NCBI RefSeq assembly: GCF_034039665.1
Contig: NZ_CP120131.1
Coordinates: 1,660,446 to 1,724,445, forward strand
Length of the DNA: 64,000 nt
Reading direction: 5' to 3'
Origin: Mammaliicoccus sp. Dog046
GTDB lineage: Bacteria > Bacillota > Bacilli > Staphylococcales > Staphylococcaceae
Positions 21,034 through 28,345 of the stretch are shown one piece after another. The translations under genes and the position numbers were made by a program. Every line of letters begins with the position of its first letter. The stretch's first letter is position 1. The notes under the pieces were generated by a model. It was not told where the DNA came from and did no database searches. It saw nothing but the letters and a program-made list of their open reading frames with translations.

Positions 21034-22077
21034 ATGATGCCCCATTATACGAGCCATACAGAAACAAACCACTTTTCCGAAACTCAAATGTTAACAATGA
21101 CATATCAAACAAGCGAAGGATGGTCCCTTCCAGAAATTAAGCCCTATGCACCAATAACCGTTTCCCCAAGTGCACAATGTCTCCATTATGGTCAAACTGT
21201 TTTTGAAGATATAAAAGTATTCAATATAAATGATGACATTCATATATTTCAGCCACTTGATCATTTAAATAAGTTTAATCGTTCATTAAGAAGAATCGAA
21301 ATGCCAGAAGTAAATCCTGATCAAATGCTTACCTATCTTTCTACTTTACTTGAAGAAAATACCTCTTTTTCCTCAAATCAAACAATCAGTTGTGCTCAAC
21401 TCAGATTATTTATGTTTGCGTCTGAAAGTAAGTTAGGTGTTAGTAAATCAGATACGTACGAATGTATCGCCTTTTTATCTCCTTTAGCATCAACTCACAT
21501 GTCAAAAGAATTAAATGCTATGCAAGTACTTGTTGAAGAAAAGCTCATCAAGTCAATTTCTGGTGGTGCTGGTACTTCACAATTTGGTGGCAACTATGCT
21601 TCTACATTTACTGCACAAATAAAAGCTAATCAACTTGGTTTTGATCAAGCATTGTGGCTTGATGGTAAGTATAGACACTATGTTGAGGAAGTTGGCAATA
21701 TGAATGTATTTTTTGTGATTAGCGACAAAATCATAACACCACAATTAAACGATAGTATACTTCCAGGTGTGACACGCCAATCAATCATTTTGTTAGCTAA
21801 ACAATTAGGTTATTCGATAGAAGAACGTGATATTTCTATAGATGAGGTCATTTCAGAAAGCTATAATGGACATTTAACTGAAATATTCTGCACGGATACT
21901 TTAAATACAATCACTTATGTCGATCGCTTAAAGTACAAAGAAGAAAACATCACATTGCATAATACTACAATTGCTCAACATCTATTGAATACATATGTAG
22001 ATATTCAATTAAACAACCGACTAGATGAAAATCATTGGAATTACAGTTTGCCACATGGTACTACTGTTCAATTATAA
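21034..22077 (+). CDS. Branched-chain aminotransferase homologue lacking the PLP lysine
   Basis: Class IV aminotransferase-fold protein of 347 aa, similar along its whole length to IlvE: HYGQTVFEDIK, RLFMFASESKLGV, GGNYASTFTAQIKANQLGFDQALWLDG, EEVGNMNVFFV and LPGVTRQSI. The lysine that forms the Schiff base in IlvE (K159 in E. coli, before GGNY) is Gln here (Q183, codon CAA at 21580-21582). The phosphate-binding Arg (E. coli R59) is Lys80, the FEGLK motif is FEDIK, and the SGTAA loop is TDTLN. The Tyr (Y188) and Glu of the active site remain. This suggests a pseudoenzyme or altered function rather than a working transaminase. The start follows AGGAGG at good spacing; the frame is intact, so it is not simply decaying. 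Confidence 0.85.
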   Translation: MMPHYTSHTETNHFSETQMLTMTYQTSEGWSLPEIKPYAPITVSPSAQCLHYGQTVFEDIKVFNINDDIHIFQPLDHLNKFNRSLRRIEMPEVNPDQMLTYLSTLLEENTSFSSNQTISCAQLRLFMFASESKLGVSKSDTYECIAFLSPLASTHMSKELNAMQVLVEEKLIKSISGGAGTSQFGGNYASTFTAQIKANQLGFDQALWLDGKYRHYVEEVGNMNVFFVISDKIITPQLNDSILPGVTRQSIILLAKQLGYSIEERDISIDEVISESYNGHLTEIFCTDTLNTITYVDRLKYKEENITLHNTTIAQHLLNTYVDIQLNNRLDENHWNYSLPHGTTVQL

Positions 22078-22098
22078 ATAATCAACACAATAAAAATT

Positions 22099-22142
22099 AA
22101 AGCACCGATTATTAGTAACTATTACTAACGATCGGTGCTTCT
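22099..22142. terminator. Bidirectional terminator between the aminotransferase homologue and ftsW-like gene
   Basis: AAGCACCGAT (22100-22109) pairs with ATCGGTGCTT (22131-22140) with a TTAGTAA/TTACTAA inner stem. It serves the plus-strand gene and the convergent minus-strand gene. Confidence 0.8.
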
Positions 22143-22153
22143 TATATGTATGA

Positions 22154-23332
22154 TTATTGTTTCAACTCTTTATTGATTTTTCTACTTGTCGCCAAAAGTA
22201 TACCTAGTGCAATACTGATACTTAAGAATGACGAGCCACCATAACTTAATAACGGCAAAGTGACACCGGTTAATGGTATTAATCCAGAAATTCCAGCTAA
22301 ATTAATAAAAACTTGCATAAATATATAACTTGAAATACCAATACAAATCATTTTATAAAAATGGTTTGATGTCTTATTTGCATAAATAACGCCCTTGAAT
22401 GTAATAAAAGCATACATCGCAATAATTACTAACACACCGACTAATCCAAGTTCTTCAGAAATTACAGCAAATATAAAATCAGTATGTGGTTCAGGCAGAT
22501 ACCCTAGTTTCATAATCCCATTACCAAGACCTTTTCCAAAAAAACCACCATTACCAATTGCTAGCAATGCATTCGCTAACTGATACCCATCTCCATTTTC
22601 ATATAAAAACGGATTAGCAACCACTTTAATTCTTTTCATTCTATAAATATTTTGTGCATCAAATAGTAGTGTGTATACAAGGTAAATAATCATAGGTAAA
22701 GCCGTGATTGAAAATATTTGTATTTTGATTTTGTTTTTTATATCTGAATACAACAACATAAAGGCTATAATCGCACTATTTAAAAGTGCACCCCCTAAAT
22801 CACCTTGAATTAAAATTAGCATAATACCAAAACCTAATACTAATAAAGGTGACACAAGCGAGCTTAAATTAAAATGACTACCCGCACGTAATCGACGATC
22901 AATAATGTATGACAAATATAGTATAGAAGAAATTTTCAACAACTCTGACGATTGTATATTTACGATACCTAAATTCAACCAGTTTTTAGAACCATTAATT
23001 TCACTACCGAACAACAACGTAATTACAAGTAAAGCGAGTACTACTGTTAAGATTACTTGCTGCATCTCTTTCCTCTGAAATACATTAATGTTCACTCTAT
23101 AACTCATCGTAATCACAACTAAACTACCAATACAGAAATATATAAACTGTCTCTTAATAAAATACTTATCACTAATAGGTACACCATTCGTTAAAGCACC
23201 ATTATTAGCAGAAACCATACTCGCACTGTATATCATCACTACGCCAATCATCGCAAGTATAAAATAAGTGAACAGTATACCGATATCTCCTCCCGAACTC
23301 TTTTTAAATTTAAATCGCTTCTTGAAATTCAT
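22154..23332 (-). CDS. FtsW/RodA/SpoVE-family glycan polymerase (FtsW-like)
   Basis: SEDS-family peptidoglycan polymerase with about 10 TM helices and 392 aa. Nearest in style to staphylococcal FtsW: MIYSASMVSANNGALTNGVP near the N-terminus, GSEINGSKNWLNLG, AIGNGGFFGKGLGN, LGYLPEPHTDFIFAVISEELGL, and GVTLPLLSYGGSS near the C-terminus. The usual staphylococcal ftsW lies beside pycA upstream of ctaA; here it lies alone in an accessory stretch, so it is likely a paralogue. No class B PBP gene is beside it. Confidence 0.9.
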   Translation of the reverse strand: MNFKKRFKFKKSSGGDIGILFTYFILAMIGVVMIYSASMVSANNGALTNGVPISDKYFIKRQFIYFCIGSLVVITMSYRVNINVFQRKEMQQVILTVVLALLVITLLFGSEINGSKNWLNLGIVNIQSSELLKISSILYLSYIIDRRLRAGSHFNLSSLVSPLLVLGFGIMLILIQGDLGGALLNSAIIAFMLLYSDIKNKIKIQIFSITALPMIIYLVYTLLFDAQNIYRMKRIKVVANPFLYENGDGYQLANALLAIGNGGFFGKGLGNGIMKLGYLPEPHTDFIFAVISEELGLVGVLVIIAMYAFITFKGVIYANKTSNHFYKMICIGISSYIFMQVFINLAGISGLIPLTGVTLPLLSYGGSSFLSISIALGILLATSRKINKELKQ

Positions 23333-23438
23333 AAGCCTCTCCTTTCAACCCCAAGAACCATCTTATCTATTTTTATTTACAATTGTCAATTATTTTTAGG
23401 CAAACCTAAAACATTTTACGTAAAATATTAAAAAACAT

Positions 23439-23486
23439 AAAAAAAACCTTGTTAATAATCATAATTTAATGACATTTAACAAGGTT
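23439..23486 (-). terminator. Terminator of the ElaA-type acetyltransferase
   Basis: AACCTTGTTAA pairs with TTAACAAGGTT across a long A/T-rich loop; on the minus strand a T run follows. Confidence 0.75.
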
Positions 23487-23492
23487 ACTTCT

Positions 23493-23927
23493 TTATAATT
23501 TAAGTTCCATATCAATATGTGGAATATCATCTTCTAAATAAACTTCTGAAATAGCATTGAATCCAAATGCTGAATAGAAATCAATCAGTCGAGATTGAGC
23601 AGAAATGATAATTTTATTCGTTTCTAAATTCTCTTTTACATAATCAATCGCATACGCAACAATTTTCTTACCATAACTATGCCTTCTATAATTTGGATCA
23701 ACTAAAACCCTACCTATATGTATAACATTGTCCACTTCAATCACTCTTAAATAAGCAACAATTTTCTCATTGTCTTTAAAAATAATATGAATCGCTTCAA
23801 AATCCAATTCATCCACTTCTTGATATGGACAACTTTGTTCAACTACAAAAACCTTTGTACGCATTTGAAATACTTGAACTAATTCCGCTGGAGACAAGTC
23901 ATCCGTCTTCTTGATTACATATTCCAT
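23493..23927 (-). CDS. GNAT family N-acetyltransferase (ElaA-like)
   Basis: Small acetyltransferase of 144 aa. The ElaA-type N-terminus is obvious: MRTKVFVVEQSCPYQEVDELD. The acetyl-CoA segment is HIGRVLVDPNYRRHSYGKKIVAYA, followed by SAQSRLIDFYSAFGF. The substrate is unknown. It lies between the FtsW-like gene and the pair of mini coiled-coil proteins, on its own with its own terminator. Confidence 0.9.
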   Translation of the reverse strand: MEYVIKKTDDLSPAELVQVFQMRTKVFVVEQSCPYQEVDELDFEAIHIIFKDNEKIVAYLRVIEVDNVIHIGRVLVDPNYRRHSYGKKIVAYAIDYVKENLETNKIIISAQSRLIDFYSAFGFNAISEVYLEDDIPHIDMELKL

Positions 23928-24063
23928 ATTATCATTTGGTCTAGATTTCTTTTTATCATCTTAACCTCTCCTTTTTGAAACGAAATGTTACTACTATAAC
24001 AATTATCCCTTATTATTGTATTTAAATCTAACAAAGAGCTAATAACTCATAAATAATTAAACA

Positions 24064-24282
24064 TTAATACACTCCAAAAGCTTTACCTGCTAAACAAATG
24101 ATAACAATTAATGTACCAATGAACCATTTAATTTGTGTATTTTTCATTTCAGATATTTGAAACTTGATTTTATCTTCAATCTTTAAAGGTAATTCGTCTA
24201 TTTTTTTATTTAAATTATCGAACTTATCATCTATTCTCTTCTCAAACTGATCAAATTCTTTTCTTTCAATAAATTCACTCAT
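24064..24282 (-). CDS. Mini coiled-coil/TM protein, copy 1
   Basis: 72 aa from the ATG at 24282 (GAGGTGAT ribosome site); a GTG three codons upstream is open but badly placed. The first 45 residues are charged and helical (EFIERKEFDQFEKRIDDKFDNLNKKIDEL), the end (about 50-70) is one hydrophobic TM helix. It is paralogous to the next gene upstream. The layout (short coiled coil then C-terminal anchor) resembles XhlA/holin-associated phage proteins, but no other phage gene is near. Function unknown. Confidence 0.7.
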   Translation of the reverse strand: MSEFIERKEFDQFEKRIDDKFDNLNKKIDELPLKIEDKIKFQISEMKNTQIKWFIGTLIVIICLAGKAFGVY

Positions 24283-24312
24283 AATTATCACCTCGTTTAA
24301 ATAATATATAAT

Positions 24313-24555
24313 TTACAACCAACCTAGCGTCCTTGTAATTGTTACAGCTAATCCTACAATAGCAATTGTCCATCCAATGATTGTATTTCGATCATGTTTG
24401 GCTTCTTTCTTTAATTCTTTATTGTTTTCCATCAACATTAACTTTATATCAGAACTAGAAGGTATATTATCTATTTTCTTCTCAATCGCATTAAATTTAT
24501 CATCAACTCGTTGCTCAAACTGATTAAATTCACTTCTATCAATGAAATTACTCAT
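24313..24555 (-). CDS. Mini coiled-coil/TM protein, copy 2
   Basis: 80 aa from the ATG at 24555 (GAGGTG, 6-nt spacing). It starts SNFIDRSEFNQFEQRVDDKFNAIEKKID, clearly related to copy 1, then a lysine-rich stretch and a C-terminal TM helix (about 58-78). The two genes are 30 nt apart and share the same ribosome site style, so they look like a tandem duplication expressed together. Function unknown; not found in the conserved core order. Confidence 0.7.
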   Translation of the reverse strand: MSNFIDRSEFNQFEQRVDDKFNAIEKKIDNIPSSSDIKLMLMENNKELKKEAKHDRNTIIGWTIAIVGLAVTITRTLGWL

Positions 24556-24723
24556 ATTTAACACCTCATTCTAATTAATTTTGATTGACTTCCCATTTTT
24601 TTGAATCATTCAATTTTATATTATAATAAAATTGAATTGTAGACAAGTTAAATTGTTAGTAAATCCTCTGATAAATTCAGAGCATAAATATCACTTTAAA
24701 TGTAAAAAAGTTTGTGAAAAGTA

Positions 24724-24751
24724 TTGCAATAATGGGACAACCTTATATAAT
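24724..24751 (+). promoter_or_regulatory. Promoter-like sequence in the intergenic region
   Basis: TTGCAA (24724-24729), 16-bp spacer, TATAAT (24746-24751). About 95 bp later comes a hairpin with a T7 run (24812-24848), so a short transcript of about 90 nt is possible. Confidence 0.4.
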
Positions 24752-24799
24752 AAATTTGTGAATTACAAATCAGTAGATTTAACATGATAATTCTTTAGA

Positions 24800-24892
24800 T
24801 GAACTTTAACACCTTACATAAATTTTGAGTAAGGGTATATTTTTTTAGCTCATTTTATGTTGTGAGAAATGTTATTATAATTAATTAAAATA
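24800..24892 (+). repeat. Direct repeat, copy 1
   Basis: TGAACTTTAACACCTTACAT... matches 25672-25764 over about 93 bp with few differences. It contains CCTTAC/GTAAGG as a 6-bp stem and a T7 run, a terminator-like element on the plus strand. Confidence 0.8.
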
Positions 24893-25243
24893 TAATATGT
24901 AAAAAAGATAAATAAAATACAAAGTGATTAAGTGCAAAATTCTAAAGTTTTGTTAATATGTCTTTTATCAATTTTAATAAAATTTGCTTTAACCACTCTT
25001 TTGAAATGTTTAATCTTTTAACCTGCATCATTAAGGGTGATTAAATATATTAATTTTTTAGAAAGGAGTTCAATATAAAGTAAAAACAAATGGTAATCAA
25101 TTATAATTTAAAAAGGAGTGATAGTACCAATATTTACTTGTAACTACTTCAATATGATGAATAATAGAATAGAAATATACACCTATTTTCAATTTTATTA
25201 ATTTAATTTATAACTTCAATACGATTTTTAAGGGGTAATAAAA

Positions 25244-25644
25244 ATGAAAAAGTATACTTATTATTATTTGCAACATTATTAGTTTTAGCAGCATGTGGTA
25301 AAACTGTTGAAACTAAGGATTTAATTCAAGGTTTTGAAAAAGAAGGTCTTTCTGTTAAAGATAGCCGAGATATGAAAAATGAAGATTTTTGTTTTGCTCC
25401 TAACAAAACAAAAGACGCTAAAATATTTACTGTAACCAAAGATAATAATGCTAGAATATTTGTTTTTGATAACGAGAGCGACTTAAAAGACACTAAAGAA
25501 TATTATGATAAATTAGGAGAAAAAAGTGCTATATTCTTTTCACATACTTATGCGAAAGACAATGTACTGATTCAGATGAATGGAGAAATTGATGAATCTA
25601 CTTTCAAAAAATATACAAAAGTTATTGATAAAGTAGTCGATTAA
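25244..25644 (+). pseudogene. Lipoprotein gene broken by a 1-base deletion after the start codon
   Basis: AAGGGG and ATG (25244) are followed by five A. One more A would give MKKVYLLLFATLLVLAAC, a full lipoprotein signal peptide with an LAAC lipobox, and an open frame to 25644 (about 134 aa); as read, the ATG frame stops after about 12 codons. The mature part (GKTVETKDLIQGFEKEG, then a soluble domain ending TFKKYTKVIDKVVD) has an intact frame; an internal ATG at 25372 would give 90 aa with no signal. I do not recognise the family. Either a real frameshift, reversible slippage, or a sequencing error. Confidence 0.75.
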
Positions 25645-25671
25645 AATATAAATAGTCTACACTCTGTGTAT

Positions 25672-25764
25672 TGAACTTTAACACCTTACATAGATTTTGA
25701 ATAAGTGTATATTTTTTTAGCTCATTTTATGTTGTTCGAAATGTTATTTTAATTGATTACAATA
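25672..25764 (+). repeat. Direct repeat, copy 2 (with terminator-like hairpin)
   Basis: Second copy of the 93-bp repeat, 28 nt after the lipoprotein stop. The hairpin has a weaker stem (CAC/TTA with TAA/GTG) and the same T7 run. It probably terminates the lipoprotein gene; copy 1 may be the end of a lost paralogue. Confidence 0.75.
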
Positions 25765-25880
25765 TTTTTTATCAACAAAATATTAATTATGTAATCTTTT
25801 TGAATTTTAATTTCTGGTTTGTACGTCTTTATAACATCTCAGACGTTGAACATAAATTTTTTACAAAGGCGGGATAAAGT

Positions 25881-26866
25881 ATGAATAATGGCAAGAAAAA
25901 ATTTATTTGGGGCTGTATGGGTTGTTTAGGAGTTTTCGTAATACTAGCTATCATTTTGCAGGATGTGCTGCATTAGTTAGCAATGATTCATCAAACTCTA
26001 GTAATTCATCAAGTAAATCCAATAAAGAAAAAGTATATAAAATTGGTGAAACAGCTAAAAATGGTGATTTAGAAGTTACTGTGAATGGTATTGAGACAAC
26101 TAAGCAGGTTGGTCCTTCTATCGCACCGACACAAGCAAAAGATACGTATGTTGTAGCTGATGTAACGATCAAAAATAAAGGTAACGACAGTCTGACGATC
26201 GATACTAATATGTTTAAATTAAAAGCTGGAGACAAAACAGCAGATGCAGATTCTACTGGTTCAATTAGCGCTAACCAAAGTGATAATGGCTCTATTAGCA
26301 ACTCATTCTTCCTTGAAAAAGTAAATCCTGACAGTACTATTAAAGGTAAAGTTGCGTTTGATGTATCAGAAAAAGTAGCTAATGATAAAAATAAAAAATT
26401 AGTTGTATCATCAAGTTTATTTAGTTTTAAAGAAGTTACATTTGATTTGTCTGATGAAAAACAATCAGCAGAAAAAAAGGAAGACAAAAAGGACGATAAA
26501 GCAACTGTACAGTCAGACACTCAACCAGTTGAAAACATCACAAATGTTAATTCAAGCAGCAATACAACTACTAACAATGTAGCGGTTCTCACTAATTCAC
26601 CTACTTCAAACAATGTAAATGAAAATAATACAACATCAGAAATAAACGAAGAAGAAAATATTTATGAAACTACAACATTTGAAGATGAACCTCAAATCAA
26701 TGATATTACTTATGAACAGTATCTAGCTGCGCAAGACCTTCAAATGACTGGCCCTACAGACGATATTGGCGATGGACCTGGTTTAAGTTCACCACCTGAA
26801 GAAACATTCCAAGAATATGAAACTCGAGTGCAAGAAGAACTAGATCTATATACTGTGCCAGAATAA
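25881..26866 (+). pseudogene. Exported DUF4352-like protein broken by a 1-base deletion
   Basis: The ATG at 25881 opens MNNGKKKFIWGCMGCLGVFVILAII and then stops at a TAG by 25977. One extra T in the TTTT run at about 25955-25959 joins it to FAGCAALVSNDSS and a frame open to 26866, giving a protein of about 328 aa: an N-terminal membrane/lipobox-like segment, a Ser/Asn linker, a DUF4352-type immunoglobulin-like domain (YKIGETAKNGDLEVTVNGI ... FKEVTFDL, about 150 aa) and an unusual acidic Asn/Thr/Glu-rich tail of about 120 aa. An in-frame TTG at 25907 gives an artefactual N-terminus. The function is unknown. This is the second adjacent gene with a 1-base loss in its signal region. Confidence 0.75.
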
Positions 26867-26914
26867 AAAACACCCGTTGTATCAATATTAATGTGATACA
26901 ACGGGTGTTTTTTA
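26866..26914. terminator. Bidirectional terminator between the DUF4352 gene and the oxidoreductase gene
   Basis: AACACCCGTTGTATCA pairs with TGATACAACGGGTGTT, with an A run before and a T run after. Confidence 0.9.
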
Positions 26915-26916
26915 TG

Positions 26917-27447
26917 TTAATTTGATTCTTCTAATTCACGTATATTTGCAATATATGCTTTAACATTCTCTTCAAGTTTTTCTTGAGTTAAATTGAGAGC
27001 ACCATATAATTTATGTATCCCCACAAATTTAGCTCCTACAAAATCAGCTGTAGCCATCATCGGTGACAATAGCGTATCTGTTGAAAATCTTGTTGCATTT
27101 TCAGATTCATATTTATCACTATCTGCACCTATAGAAACAGCCAGTCCAATATTTTTATTGTTTAAGGCATTTCCAGTAGATCCATATGCCCAACCATACT
27201 CAAATACTTCGTCTAAATATTTTTTCAATAATGATGGTGAACTATACCAGTACAATGGATATTGAAAAATGATATTATCATAGCTTTCTAATAAATCTTG
27301 TTCTTCTTTAATATTTAATTCGCCATTTGGATATTTTAAATATAATTCATGAACATCAATATTTTCACTTAACAAAGCATCGCGCCACTTTTTATTTACT
27401 ACAGATTCCTCAATGTTAGGGTGTACAAGAATAACTAATGTAGACAT
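26917..27447 (-). CDS. NAD(P)H oxidoreductase, flavodoxin-like fold
   Basis: 176 aa protein of the flavodoxin_2 (MdaB/KefF/YwrO-type) family, predicted to reduce quinones or similar substrates with NAD(P)H and FMN or FAD. It begins TLVILVHPNIEESVVNKKW; QYPLYWYSSPSLLKKYLDEVFEYGWAYG is the flavin-binding signature. FMN and the actual acceptor are inferred from the family. It is convergent with the DUF4352 gene. Confidence 0.88.
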   Translation of the reverse strand: MSTLVILVHPNIEESVVNKKWRDALLSENIDVHELYLKYPNGELNIKEEQDLLESYDNIIFQYPLYWYSSPSLLKKYLDEVFEYGWAYGSTGNALNNKNIGLAVSIGADSDKYESENATRFSTDTLLSPMMATADFVGAKFVGIHKLYGALNLTQEKLEENVKAYIANIRELEESN

Positions 27448-27582
27448 TTCAATACCTCCATCTTATTTATATAAAAATTATAGCAAAAGTAAAAACAAAA
27501 TGTTAACTACATTGCTTAGTGATATTAAATTATTGAAGGGATTTTGGGGTTATAACGTGAATAATGGTTAAATTTGTGAAAT

Positions 27583-27852
27583 CTATATAATAAAAAATAA
27601 TAAGAAGATTATAAATGGTATTAATGCGAATATATTTACTAAATTCATAACAAACCTTATTAAACCTGTATATCTAACTCTTTTAATTCTTGAAAATACA
27701 AATGCTAATGAAATGACACCTGCTATTATCGATGTATGGAAAAAATAATATAGTAAATCAGCAAATTCTAATTTCTGTATGTAAAAAATGATACTACCAA
27801 TAACTAAAAATAAATAATTAAATATATTCACTATGTATAATAATTTAACCAC
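27583..27852 (-). CDS. Small membrane protein, unknown function
   Basis: 89 aa with three hydrophobic segments (about residues 5-24, 37-52 and 66-89) and a basic loop (SRIKRVRYTGLIRF). I do not recognise the family. It lies 46 nt downstream of the next small membrane gene, on the same strand. Confidence 0.55.
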   Translation of the reverse strand: MVKLLYIVNIFNYLFLVIGSIIFYIQKLEFADLLYYFFHTSIIAGVISLAFVFSRIKRVRYTGLIRFVMNLVNIFALIPFIIFLLFFII

Positions 27853-27898
27853 TTTTAATTACACCTCTTTTTTAAATATATAATTTTGACGAGATTAA

Positions 27899-28096
27899 TT
27901 ATTTACGATTGTTGTCTAAGTAATTAGCAAATAACTTTATTGGTATTAAAAGAGAATATCCTAATAATAATCCACCCACTGATGAAACTTGAACTGATAG
28001 ATCAAATGTTTTAGTTAAACCGACATAACTTATAAAAATACCGACTAAGAAAATTAAAGTGAAATTCATAATTAAATTTTTTATTGGAATAAACAA
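27899..28096 (-). CDS. Small membrane protein, unknown function (TTG start)
   Basis: 65 aa with two hydrophobic segments (about 10-27 and 38-55) and a basic C-terminus (NYLDNNRK). It begins with TTG at 28096, which follows GAAGGAG at 7-nt spacing; no ATG gives a better start except an internal one at residue 10. No family recognised. It may form a unit with the 89-aa gene after it. Confidence 0.55.
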   Translation of the reverse strand: MFIPIKNLIMNFTLIFLVGIFISYVGLTKTFDLSVQVSSVGGLLLGYSLLIPIKLFANYLDNNRK

Positions 28097-28210
28097 ATCT
28101 ACGCTCCTTCTCTAATTGTTAAATTATGTAAAACCAAAGTTGTAAGGTAATTATACATAAGGAAAAGATGAATTTCTATAAAAACTAATAATGCTATATT
28201 TTTTATTCAC

Positions 28211-28254
28211 AAAAAATACCCCTAAAGTTGAACCAAAATTCAACTTTAGGGGTG
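28211..28254 (-). terminator. Terminator of the DUF6270-like gene
   Basis: ACCCCTAAAGTTGAA pairs with TTCAACTTTAGGGGT; on the minus strand ATTTTTT follows. It is about 90 nt after the stop of the 28346 gene. Confidence 0.85.
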
Positions 28255-28345
28255 CACTTCACTATTTAGGTGGTTTATCTAACGATTTAAGAAGTATATG
28301 TTTTATAATACGTAACCAATCATATATAATTTATCTTTCTCTAAT

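Larger units (their letters stand above)
24565..25243. other. AT-rich intergenic region upstream of the frameshifted lipoprotein gene
   Basis: About 680 bp without a convincing gene. It holds a promoter-like TTGCAA-16 nt-TATAAT (24724-24751), the first copy of a 93-bp direct repeat (24800-24892) with a hairpin and T run, and two ribosome-site-like AAAGGAG sequences (about 25060-25110) with no good ORF after them. It looks like remains of a deleted or decayed gene. Confidence 0.5.

Noticed and set aside
24064-24555. A prophage remnant around the mini coiled-coil proteins
   Set aside because: No integrase, terminase, lysin or other phage gene is near; the resemblance is only in layout.
25050-25150. 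Small gene after the two AAAGGAG sequences
   Set aside because: Only a 17-codon frame follows; no family resemblance, so likely remains of a decayed gene.
25951-26520. Minus-strand ORF of 189 codons
   Set aside because: It lies inside the plus-strand DUF4352-like gene, has no ribosome site and low-complexity sequence; shadow ORF.
25907-26866. A 319-codon ORF from a TTG as the true gene
   Set aside because: Its first 20 residues (GLYGLFRSFRNTSYH) are the other-frame reading of a membrane segment; the ATG at 25881 plus one base gives a coherent signal region, so the TTG start is an artefact.
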